DNA of 64,000 bases, taken from assembly GCA_003279615.1 (NCBI GenBank), contig QCHM01000006.1:1-64000 (forward strand). Reading direction: 5' to 3'. The notes under the pieces were generated by a model. That model saw only the letters and a list, made by a program, of their open reading frames with translations, did no database searches and had not been told where the DNA came from. Below, piece by piece: positions 7,804 to 15,200 of the stretch. Numbering within the stretch: the first letter of the stretch is position 1; each line of letters begins with the position of its first letter. The stretch is from Prochlorococcus sp. AG-402-B19 (lineage in GTDB: Bacteria > Cyanobacteriota > Cyanobacteriia > PCC-6307 > Cyanobiaceae). The position numbers and the translations under genes were made by a program.

Positions 7804-8513
7804 GAAAAATTCTTATAAGTGGAGCAAGTAGAGGTATAGGTAAAGCGATAGCTTTGAAATTACTTAAAGAAGGACATTCACTAAGCTTGGGAGTCAGAAA
7901 GAAGGAGAAACTAATCAATACGCCTTTAGATCCAAAGTTAAACAATCCAGAAAAACTTTTTATACATACCTATGACGCAACTGATAAATATTCATCAAAA
8001 AAGTGGGTGGAAAATACAGTCAAAGCTTTTAAAAATATTGATACTCTTATTCATTGCGCTGCCCTATTTAAAAGAACAAATCTAATATTTGATGATAATG
8101 AAATGCTAGATATAGAAAATCTATGGAAAGTTAATGTAATGGGACCTTGGATATTAACAAAAGATAGCTGGAAATATTTATCAATGAATAATTCAGCAAG
8201 AATTATTGTATTAGTCTCAATGAGTGGAAAACGATCGAAAGGAAATCTAGCTGGCTATTCAATGAGTAAATTCGCTTTAATGAGCCTATGCCAAACAATG
8301 AGGAATGAAGGATGGGAAAAAGGAATAAGAGTTACAGCAATATGCCCAGGCTGGGTAAATACAGATATGGCAAGAGATATTAATTATTTCCCCAAACTGG
8401 ATATGACTCAACCAAAAGACATTGCAAATATTTGTTCAAATTTACTACAGTTACCAAACAGTTCAGTTCCTTTTGAAATTGCAATTAACTGTCAACTTGA
8501 AACAACAAATTAA
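7800..8513 (+). CDS. Short-chain dehydrogenase/reductase, unknown substrate
   Basis: A 237-residue classical SDR. The cofactor motif GASRGIG is at residues 8-14, a CAA replaces the usual NAG in LIHCAALF, and the catalytic Tyr153/Lys157 sit in YSMSKFAL, followed by ICPGWVNTDMA. The ATG overlaps the crtL stop (ATGA), so it is almost certainly translated with the lycopene cyclase. A role in carotenoid or isoprenoid oxidation is suggested by this pairing but not shown. The length is usual for the family. Confidence 0.8.
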   Translation: MRKILISGASRGIGKAIALKLLKEGHSLSLGVRKKEKLINTPLDPKLNNPEKLFIHTYDATDKYSSKKWVENTVKAFKNIDTLIHCAALFKRTNLIFDDNEMLDIENLWKVNVMGPWILTKDSWKYLSMNNSARIIVLVSMSGKRSKGNLAGYSMSKFALMSLCQTMRNEGWEKGIRVTAICPGWVNTDMARDINYFPKLDMTQPKDIANICSNLLQLPNSSVPFEIAINCQLETTN

Positions 8514-8535
8514 AAGAAAAAATATATTGTTCTGT

Positions 8536-8790
8536 TTATATTGCATTAGTTGGCTTATTAAATGTAGTTAGCACACCTATTATTGCCTTTCTTAGATACT
8601 TATGAAAGTAATTTCTATAAAAACTGCCTATAGCCTTACCTACTGAATATGTTCTTTGTATTAAGCCAACTATAAAATTAAAAAGCCATAAACAAATCAA
8701 TACAGTAAGTGCCAGAGAGGCAATAGAATATACCTTATTAAGCTGTTCCTGAACCGGCTCTAAAAACTGAAGATAGTCAGAGATGTTCAT
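8536..8790 (-). CDS. Small membrane protein of unknown function
   Basis: An 84-residue protein that I do not recognise. One long hydrophobic segment (about residues 22-46, IASLALTVLICLWLF onward) is flanked by an amphipathic N-terminus and a basic C-terminal part (FYRNYFHKYLRKA). It looks like a single-pass membrane protein with a positive cytoplasmic tail. It begins with ATG and converges with the SDR gene after 22 bases. Coding status is supported by the good start and the membrane profile, but conservation would need checking. Confidence 0.6.
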   Translation of the reverse strand: MNISDYLQFLEPVQEQLNKVYSIASLALTVLICLWLFNFIVGLIQRTYSVGKAIGSFYRNYFHKYLRKAIIGVLTTFNKPTNAI

Positions 8791-8902
8791 ATTAGCAGAA
8801 GTAATTAGCGTATCAATAGCTTTATAGCTAAAAATACAAAATCAAGCAATAACTGATTTTTATGGAAAAAATCTAATCATTTTCACAATATTAAACGATG
8901 AT

Positions 8903-9451
8903 TTAAAAGTGCGCAAAAGTATATAGAACAAATGCAAAAGAAGACATCGAAATAGCAATCAAAAATCCTTTTAGTCTATTAGAAGCCGTTGAGAAAAGTG
9001 TGAGATCATCGATATCATAGCCTCCAAAACTTCCAAGAATAGCAATTGACCACATAGGGAAAGAAGCAAATACAGACGAGATAAAAAGACTAAATATAAA
9101 CATCTTATTAATAAGGAATGAAATCAAAAAAGTAATACTTGCAAATAACAAAGATCCATTCAATCCTATTCTTAACTCTTCACTTAGGCTTTTAGGTAAA
9201 TTGCTTTTTCCTTCTAAATGTTTTTTACAGTTTTCAACTTCTGCTTCAGACAAACGAAAATAATTTGTATCAGGAATTCTTCTTTTCTTATAGATTCTTA
9301 ACAATCTGGCTTCAAAAGATTTATGGTCTTTTGTTTTGAAAGAGGATATTATTTCACCCGGCTTCAATTTGCTAGCTTCACTTTCCAAATTACTTGTACA
9401 TCCAAGTTTATATAAATCACCATTTTTCATTAGATAAACAAATTCTGACAT
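8903..9451 (-). CDS. Membrane protein with N-terminal GIY-YIG/T5orf172-like domain
   Basis: A 182-residue protein with two parts. Residues 1-65 resemble the GIY-YIG-like T5orf172/Mug113 family: FVYLMKNGDLYKLGCTS at the start, then KSFEARLLRIYKKRR and NYFRLSEAEV. The catalytic arginine expected after the YKxG strand is not obvious (SNLESEASK), and the usual His after the Glu helix is Arg. The second half has hydrophobic segments near 98-115, 117-140 and 160-180. A degenerate nuclease-like fold tied to a membrane suggests binding or a structural role rather than DNA cutting, which is inference. It has its own upstream gap and no operon partner. Confidence 0.65.
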   Translation of the reverse strand: MSEFVYLMKNGDLYKLGCTSNLESEASKLKPGEIISSFKTKDHKSFEARLLRIYKKRRIPDTNYFRLSEAEVENCKKHLEGKSNLPKSLSEELRIGLNGSLLFASITFLISFLINKMFIFSLFISSVFASFPMWSIAILGSFGGYDIDDLTLFSTASNRLKGFLIAISMSSFAFVLYTFAHF

Positions 9452-9635
9452 GATTGAATTTTGCTAAGAAATGAAGTCTGAAGAAAATATAATCAATATA
9501 TTATATTTTCATAGTAAAATGTAATTTTAGAAGGATGTGGTAAAGGATATAATTTTAGCCATGCCCTTTAGCACTCACAGGACTGAATAATCATATCTAG
9601 CAATAGGTCACGATAATGATCTTAACAGGAAAGTT

Positions 9636-10298
9636 ATGAACCACAATATTTTATATAGCTTTAGACGATGCCCCTATGCTATCCGAGCTAGATGGGCTTT
9701 ATTAAATACAAACCAGGTAGTTGAGTTAAGAGAGGTCGAACTAAAGAACAAGCCTGTTGAATTAATTGAAATTTCTAAGAAGGCAACAGTACCTGTTTTA
9801 AAGACCAATTTAAATAAAGTAATTGATGAAAGTATAGACATTATGCTCTGGAGTATTAAAAGGTCAAACATGCATTCATTATTTAATACAGATAAATCGC
9901 AAGAAATTTTTAGTCTTATAGAAACAAATGATAAAACATTTAAATATCATTTAGATCGATATAAATATGCATCTAGATTCATTCTTCAAGATTCAGAAGT
10001 TCATAGAGAAGCTTGTATGGAAATACTTTTATATTTAAACAACAGATTGAAAAAATTCTCAACCAAAGGCAAACCACTATTTCTTGTAGATGCCAAGGAA
10101 ACACTTGCTGATTGGGCTATATGGCCATTTGTTAGGCAATTTAGGATAGCAGACATGATAAAATTTGATCAAAATAAAGAATTACAGTTTTTGCAAAGTT
10201 GGTTAAATTACTTTTTTAGTCACAATAAATATCCATTAGTGATGAAAAAGAATAAACCATGGACAAAACAAAGTGAGCCAATATTTTTTGGACAATAA
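9636..10298 (+). CDS. Glutathione S-transferase-like protein
   Basis: A 220-residue protein with a thioredoxin-fold N-terminus, LYSFRRCPYAIRARWAL (residues 6-22), the conserved cis-proline region KATVPVLKT, and DESIDIMLW where GSTs place the glutathione-contacting ES/DS pair. The helical C-terminal half contains LADWAIWPFVRQF, like GST C-terminal domains. GSTs of this type conjugate or reduce electrophiles with glutathione; the natural substrate is unknown. An AGGAAAG ribosome-binding site lies shortly before the ATG. It converges with the next small gene. Confidence 0.8.
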   Translation: MNHNILYSFRRCPYAIRARWALLNTNQVVELREVELKNKPVELIEISKKATVPVLKTNLNKVIDESIDIMLWSIKRSNMHSLFNTDKSQEIFSLIETNDKTFKYHLDRYKYASRFILQDSEVHREACMEILLYLNNRLKKFSTKGKPLFLVDAKETLADWAIWPFVRQFRIADMIKFDQNKELQFLQSWLNYFFSHNKYPLVMKKNKPWTKQSEPIFFGQ

Positions 10299-10316
10299 GT
10301 TAGAAACTGCAGAAAA

Positions 10317-10574
10317 TTATTCTGAAGCCCTTCTTTTATCAATAATTCTTGACAACTCTAAAAAATAACCAGCTGTACAATATTTACCTAGATTTCTATC
10401 TCTATTACCTACATCACTTCTAAACTCAGCAGTTTCTGCCATAACTAAATCCAACTGATCCTGAGGTAACTCATAGAGTTCTCTTAATTCAACCTCTTTC
10501 CCTAAAAGATGACTTTTAAACCATTTTTCTTTTAATTCTTGAGGAGGAATATCTTTGTAGATTTGTCGATCCAT
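10317..10574 (-). CDS. Small conserved-looking hypothetical protein
   Basis: The frame encodes 85 residues from ATG 10574; an upstream TTG at 10583 is possible but less likely. The protein is charged and soluble, beginning MDRQIYKDIPPQELKEKWF, and later has RNLGKYCTAGYFLELSRII. It shows no membrane segment and no motif I can name. Its regular amphipathic helices and clean start suggest a real gene. It lies 71 bases after the GltS-like gene on the same strand and could be transcribed with it. Confidence 0.6.
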   Translation of the reverse strand: MDRQIYKDIPPQELKEKWFKSHLLGKEVELRELYELPQDQLDLVMAETAEFRSDVGNRDRNLGKYCTAGYFLELSRIIDKRRASE

Positions 10575-10645
10575 ATAAATCAAGTCAATAGTTTATTAAA
10601 AATTTGTTTTATATCAATTATAACTTTTCTTAAGTGTATTAAATG

Positions 10646-12028
10646 TCATGCTGAAGCTTTTGTATATTTTGTCTGTAAAGATATTGCAACCGCAAATAAT
10701 GCTAACGAAATTAATCCGCAAAATTCTGTCCATCCTTTAAGACCAAAATTACTAATAAATAAAGGAGCTATTACAGTAATCAATCCTCCTGAAAGAAGTG
10801 GTTGAAGAAATAATTGCTTAATGGAAAACACAGGTAAGGTTTGAGTAGAATTTCTAGGATCAGCCAATCTCAAAAGTAATAATCCACTAGCTGCAACCCC
10901 TGTTGAATTTCCAAACTCCGCAATTGCTCGTTCGAACCATTCTTCTCTGAAAAATAATCTAGAAAAGATCAACATCCCTGCCAGATTCCAAATCAATCCA
11001 CCCAAGGCCAAGACACTTATAGGTACCCAATAGTTACCTAATAACGGCAAATTCAATCCAGCCATAGCTGTAATTATAAGTAAATCAGTTGAGAGGATCC
11101 CAATCTCACGTTGAAAAAGTGATGACACTAATTTTGTATTTCCAGTTTTTTCTAATGTAAATCTTACAAGAAATGAACCCATTAAAGCTAAAGGAAAAAC
11201 TGGGAAAGCTAATATAACTTGTTTACTTATATCACCCATATATGTAGAGACGAATCTTAAACAATAGAGTAAGAAGATACCAATCAAAACAGCTATCCCT
11301 GCAAGAGCGAAGTTATACAAAAGCAATCTAAATTGTTGAATTGGTTTGAATTCAATCTCATAATTTAAATCATCTTTTATCTCTTTTTCAGCAGGGACAA
11401 GCCATCCAAAAAATCTACCTAAAACAACCAAAAGACTCCCTAACAAAGTAGAAGCAAGCAACCCCACTGTTGCCATAGCGAAACCAAGATCTAATCCTTC
11501 AGGAAAACCTAATTTCCTAAAACTATCCCCCATGATTGCCGCAGCCCCATGACCACCCTCAAAACCAACTTCAATAATGCAACCCATCAATGGATCAACT
11601 CCTAAATTAGGAAGCAAAAATGACAACACGATTATCCCCCCAACAACATATTGTCCAAAACCAAGTAATAGCCCTAACAAAGCCTGAGAAGCTACTGGTT
11701 TCCAAAGACCACTAAGTCTTGGTATGGGTCTTCCAAGCATTAGAGTCGCAAAGACCAAGGTGAGTAAAGGAGTTGGTAATTGCATCCAAGTTTTAAGAAC
11801 CCTTTCCGGCAACAATGCAAAAGTTCCATAAGGACCAATTAAAAAACCTATTGCTCCAATTAAAAGAGCTATGGGGATACCAAATCTCTCTAACTTCATC
11901 GCAGAATCCAACCTTCTTCCAAGCGTTAGAAGAATGCCTATTAGTCCAAGCAAACCCAAAGATAAAACTAATGTGGGTATTGCATTGATTTTATATAGGC
12001 CTTCAAAACCCAAAAACAATTGAATCAT
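10646..12028 (-). CDS. GltS-type sodium/glutamate symporter-like carrier
   Basis: A 460-residue polytopic membrane protein with about ten to twelve hydrophobic segments. The inverted-repeat architecture and signatures such as VGFEGGHGAAAIMG (about residue 155) and FGNSTGVAASGLLLLR in the second half fit the GltS family, which takes up glutamate with sodium. The substrate could also be another carboxylate. The protein is somewhat longer than E. coli GltS (401) because of a cytoplasmic insert around VPAEKEIKDD. The upstream region is a 459-base AT-rich gap. Confidence 0.8.
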   Translation of the reverse strand: MIQLFLGFEGLYKINAIPTLVLSLGLLGLIGILLTLGRRLDSAMKLERFGIPIALLIGAIGFLIGPYGTFALLPERVLKTWMQLPTPLLTLVFATLMLGRPIPRLSGLWKPVASQALLGLLLGFGQYVVGGIIVLSFLLPNLGVDPLMGCIIEVGFEGGHGAAAIMGDSFRKLGFPEGLDLGFAMATVGLLASTLLGSLLVVLGRFFGWLVPAEKEIKDDLNYEIEFKPIQQFRLLLYNFALAGIAVLIGIFLLYCLRFVSTYMGDISKQVILAFPVFPLALMGSFLVRFTLEKTGNTKLVSSLFQREIGILSTDLLIITAMAGLNLPLLGNYWVPISVLALGGLIWNLAGMLIFSRLFFREEWFERAIAEFGNSTGVAASGLLLLRLADPRNSTQTLPVFSIKQLFLQPLLSGGLITVIAPLFISNFGLKGWTEFCGLISLALFAVAISLQTKYTKASA

Positions 12029-12487
12029 CTATTCATTGTCCAAAGGAAATAAATAAAAACTTTAATAAGTAATATCCCATATTAAAATTTGATATGGAAA
12101 GCAAATTTGATTCTTATTATATCTCAATTAATTCGTTTACTTAGCTCTATTAGTTAGTAAAGATGATATTAAATCTAAAAAACCTATGGATTAAATGAAA
12201 GTTCTAAAGATTGAAAAAAAATCATTAGAGGACTGAACTAATCAAATTAATAAATTTATTAAATATTAATTCAGCTAAAAAAACTCACACTCTCAAATCA
12301 GATTTATTTGCATTCTGAGGAATAATTAATTGATCAATGAATATATCCTTATAAACTCAAAGAAAAATAACGGATTTTTCTCTCTAGCATTACTCTTAAT
12401 AATAAAACCAGTAAAAAAAAAATCATCAATAAAAAAAGCCCCACTTTTTGTGAGGCTTTTTTTATTGAGTTAAACTTATTTATTTAA
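12029..12487. other. 459-base AT-rich gap between pcb and the GltS-like gene
   Basis: The gap holds the pcb terminator near its right end and must hold the promoter of the leftward GltS-like gene. No tRNA fold, long repeat or convincing ORF is visible; the longest candidate is a 16-codon ATG frame at about 12093. The rest is AT-rich and unexplained, and a small RNA cannot be excluded. Confidence 0.5.
12431..12463 (-). terminator. Rho-independent terminator of pcb
   Basis: Read on the minus strand, a 14-pair stem (AAAAAAAGCCTCAC with GTGGGGCTTTTTTT, one U-G wobble) closes an A5 loop and ends in seven T. On the plus strand the same site would have a C/A mismatch, so it is built for the leftward pcb transcript, whose stop codon lies 24 bases upstream. 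Confidence 0.9.
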
Positions 12488-13540
12488 CTATTTTAACGAT
12501 ACTGAAGCTGTATCTAAATTACTTAAGGCATTAGTTACTCGTTTAAAGTCGAATCCCATTGCCCTTAAAGCATGCCATAGATGACCTTGGATAAAGAAGA
12601 ATCCAAAATAATAATGAACATTAGATAACCAAGCCCGAGAAGTATGAGCTCCATTAGGAAGATCAACAGTATCAACCCAATAAGGTGAAATACCAAACTT
12701 CAAAGCTAGTGGCTCACCAAACCATTCAACAGGGTAAACAGTAGTATTTTGTGCGCACCAGAATGCTGCGACTACTGCCATCCAGCCAATACCAGCTAGA
12801 GACCATGAAAGAATGGCCTCTGCAGAAAGAAGCCCGGATCCTTTGAACTTCGTATATTCTCCAACTTGCTTAGTAGCTATGTGGAAAGCTCCACCAGTAA
12901 TCTCCAAGAAAGCCAAGAAAGCATGGCCTCCCATAACATCTTCCAAGCTATCAATAGTTAGGAAGTCAAACTGATGATCCCAAATGTGACTCAAGTTAAG
13001 GTCATATTCAACCTGACGAATAGCACCAACAGCAGGATCATAAATTCCATGGATTCTGGCCCATTCAACAAACCAAATACAAGCGACACCAAAGAAAATC
13101 AAATGATGTCCTAGGATGAAAGTCTGATTGTCTGGGTTATCCCATTCAAGTTTAAACTTCCTGGCCTGAGGTACGGAAGATTCCTGCATATCGCCTGAAA
13201 AAAGCAATGAATGCATTAATCCACCAGCGCCATAAACCATAGACAGAACTAAGTGAACTACTGCAATTGAAACGACAGCAGTACCACCAACAAATGCACC
13301 AGTCTCATCAAAGCCTAAACCTAAAGCTGCTAAATGAGGAAGCGCAATTAAAGGCTGATGACCCATTGGTACAGAAGGGTCAAAACGAGCCAATTCAAAT
13401 AACGTGAAGGCACCAGCCCAGAAAGCAATCAAACCGGTATGAGCGGCATGAGCAGCAATAAATTTGCCTGAGCGGTTGGTGACCCCTGAGTTACCAGCCC
13501 ACCACCCGTAAGTGACGCCTGGATTTCCATAGGTCTGCAT
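12488..13540 (-). CDS. pcb: Pcb chlorophyll-binding light-harvesting antenna protein
   Basis: A 350-residue protein of the IsiA/CP43-like family. It opens with MQTYGNPGVTYGWWAGNSG and carries the expected hydrophobic helices with chlorophyll-ligand histidines, for example AHAAHTGLIAFWAG, GHHLIFFGVACIWF, HAFLAFLEITGGAFH and VHYYFGFFFIQGHLWHALRA. Pcb proteins bind divinyl chlorophyll a and b and form the main antenna around the photosystems in Prochlorococcus, in place of phycobilisomes. Low-light strains carry several paralogues; which one this is cannot be settled here. It is a single-gene unit with a strong terminator and a long upstream gap, as expected for a highly expressed gene. Confidence 0.95.
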   Translation of the reverse strand: MQTYGNPGVTYGWWAGNSGVTNRSGKFIAAHAAHTGLIAFWAGAFTLFELARFDPSVPMGHQPLIALPHLAALGLGFDETGAFVGGTAVVSIAVVHLVLSMVYGAGGLMHSLLFSGDMQESSVPQARKFKLEWDNPDNQTFILGHHLIFFGVACIWFVEWARIHGIYDPAVGAIRQVEYDLNLSHIWDHQFDFLTIDSLEDVMGGHAFLAFLEITGGAFHIATKQVGEYTKFKGSGLLSAEAILSWSLAGIGWMAVVAAFWCAQNTTVYPVEWFGEPLALKFGISPYWVDTVDLPNGAHTSRAWLSNVHYYFGFFFIQGHLWHALRAMGFDFKRVTNALSNLDTASVSLK

Positions 13541-13905
13541 TAGAAGTGCTATTTTTCAAAACCGAACTGAGGTTACTGCAAATTCGCCAAATACTCATGT
13601 AAGAGAAAGAATCTGTAAATTTTTTTTATTATTTAAATCCAATACAAGAAAAAAAGAATTACTAAAAGAAAGTTTTTTAAAATAGGAAAACCAGAAAACA
13701 AAGGATTAATAACAAGCAAAATTTCAAACTAGAATTTATATGTAAAGAATTAATTGATACATAAAAAAATTATATATCAGGCATTCGAAACCAATAAAGT
13801 CTCAAAATCCATATAAATTCACCCAAATATGTAATTAATATAAAAGATTAATTTGGACTCTTTATTTACAACTATTACATAATTAAGCACATTTGGATAA
13901 CCATC
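13541..13905. other. 365-base AT-rich gap upstream of pcb
   Basis: This stretch must contain the pcb promoter and leader, facing left, and the promoter of the small rightward ORF at 13906, if that is real. I see no convincing -35/-10 pair, no hairpin terminator, no repeat and no further ORF. Composition is strongly AT from about 13620 onward, and less so in the 80 bases next to pcb, which look like an untranslated leader. Confidence 0.5.
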
Positions 13906-14070
13906 ATGGACTTCCAACGAATTAATAGTCTAGAAATGGAAACAGCAGACCACTACAGAAAAAAAGCAAATTTCTATAGAACATCTCCTGAATATGGAAA
14001 AATGATTTCTCTTTATCCAATTCTGGAGACATCCATCAAAGAATGTAAAGGTGAAAATCTAGTAGCATAA
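13906..14070 (+). CDS. Short hypothetical ORF, 54 residues
   Basis: An ATG frame of 54 codons between pcb and the next leftward small gene. The peptide starts MDFQRINSLEMETADHY and includes RKKANFYRTSPEYGKM; it is soluble, charged and helical-looking, with no motif I know. Base composition is higher in GC than the flanking spacer, consistent with coding. No clear ribosome-binding site is present. It is easily missed by length filters, so it is recorded here with modest confidence. Confidence 0.45.
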   Translation: MDFQRINSLEMETADHYRKKANFYRTSPEYGKMISLYPILETSIKECKGENLVA

Positions 14071-14111
14071 AAAATTTATTCTTGAATTATTAAATATTCT
14101 TAGTTTCTTAC

Positions 14112-14354
14112 CTAAGCTGCTTTTTTTTCAGAGGAAGCATCATTATTCTGAATATATTCAATAACTTCTTTACAGGCATTTATACGGTAGAAAACTTTTG
14201 GCTTCCATGGCAATTGCTTAGCATCAGTTGAACTTCTCCAATGATATCCAGGCTTTAAATAGCCACTTTCTCTCAATTCCTCTAAAGTTTGCGTTTCAAC
14301 TCTTAAGGTCTCAATAGCTTCTCTCTCGGATAACCACCTAGAAGATTCTTCCAT
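14112..14354 (-). CDS. Small hypothetical protein, possible DNA-binding helix-turn
   Basis: An 80-residue soluble protein with a regular N-terminal part WLSEREAIETLRVETQTLEEL followed by RESGYLKPGYHWR and a KVFYRINACKEVIEYIQ segment. The pattern (helix, helix, then a basic GYHWR turn and FYR..) loosely recalls excisionase/MerR-like winged helices, in which a similar segment contacts DNA. This is resemblance only. No mobile-element genes accompany it. It starts with ATG and sits in a cluster of short unknown genes beside pcb. Confidence 0.6.
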   Translation of the reverse strand: MEESSRWLSEREAIETLRVETQTLEELRESGYLKPGYHWRSSTDAKQLPWKPKVFYRINACKEVIEYIQNNDASSEKKAA

Positions 14355-14475
14355 GGTTGAATAAATTCAGTATCCTATTTTTAACGTAAAATGCTGAGGA
14401 AAGAAAATAAAAAATCTATTATCAACTAAAAAGCAAGCAAAAGATCAAATGATTGTAGATAAATTAAAATCTAAT

Positions 14476-14826
14476 TTACTTTGAATTTTTAACGTTATTA
14501 AACCAAGGTCTAATAATATTTTTAGTTATAGGTATAGTTAAACCTGAATCAACGGATGCATGAGTAAAATTTGTATTTAGAATTTTATATTTAGTATTAA
14601 CTACTTTGGTAGAGCTCGGAAGGGTTTTATCCTCCCATCCACATTCCCAATTAGATGGGTCAACTAATTGAGACCAAGAAACTTTTATCACCAAACTAGA
14701 ATCAATTACAGACATCAATATCACCCATCTCTTTTGGAGTTTACCACCATAATTTATTGCAATAAAATGTAATTGGCCATTTATATAGCTTTTACTAGTC
14801 CACGCTTTTAATGGAGGCCACATCAT
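14476..14826 (-). CDS. Hypothetical protein, 116 residues
   Basis: I do not recognise a family. The protein starts MMWPPLKAWTSKSYINGQLHF, is rich in beta-strand-like segments and tryptophan (KRWVILMSVIDSSLVIKVSW, PSNWECGWED), and has no membrane helix or signal peptide. The Trp/Asp spacing suggests a small beta-rich domain. The first two codons are both ATG. It is not overlapped by neighbours and stands 70 bases from the next small gene on the same strand. Confidence 0.55.
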   Translation of the reverse strand: MMWPPLKAWTSKSYINGQLHFIAINYGGKLQKRWVILMSVIDSSLVIKVSWSQLVDPSNWECGWEDKTLPSSTKVVNTKYKILNTNFTHASVDSGLTIPITKNIIRPWFNNVKNSK

Positions 14827-14896
14827 AGAACTCTAGGAATTGAAATAAAAGCTTTAATAAATCTTTCTTGATTTACTTTATTAAAATCCCAATAAA

Positions 14897-15106
14897 TCAA
14901 GCTTGATTATTTTTTATTTTAATATATTCTTCTCGAATCGATTTTAATAATTCCTTTTTTTTTCTCATTGATTCATCCTTATCCCTAAAATCAATTTCAA
15001 GTCTTTCTTCCTTGCTTAAGTCCATCCAATTATTTATATCAGTTTTATGCTTAAACTTTTCCTGAGGTTTTTTTTTCTTTCTTCTGAAAATAAATTTAAA
15101 GAACAT
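14897..15106 (-). CDS. Small basic hypothetical protein
   Basis: A 69-residue, highly charged protein. The N-terminus MFFKFIFRRKKKK is hydrophobic then strongly basic, and the rest forms a likely amphipathic helix (LSKEERLEIDFRDKDES, KKELLKSIREEYIKIK). It may associate with a membrane or nucleic acid. No family is recognised. It lies 94 bases from ugd on the same strand. Composition is AT-driven lysine-rich, which raises the risk of a chance ORF, but the helix periodicity argues for coding. Confidence 0.5.
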   Translation of the reverse strand: MFFKFIFRRKKKKPQEKFKHKTDINNWMDLSKEERLEIDFRDKDESMRKKKELLKSIREEYIKIKNNQA

Positions 15107-15200
15107 TATTATATGGTAAAGAATAAATTAGTAGAAATTATAAATAAGATTTCACTTATCCAAGAATCATTCATAACCATATCATTTTTAAGACGAAATT

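Noticed and set aside
10539-10805. Rightward frame over the small hypothetical and the GltS-like gene
   Set aside because: It is antisense to two better frames and spans their gap.
12029-12487. tRNA or known cyanobacterial small RNA in the pcb-GltS gap
   Set aside because: No cloverleaf, CCA end or familiar small-RNA motif is visible; only the terminator is supported.
14112-14354. Excisionase as evidence of a mobile element
   Set aside because: No integrase, transposase, attachment repeat or tRNA target lies nearby.
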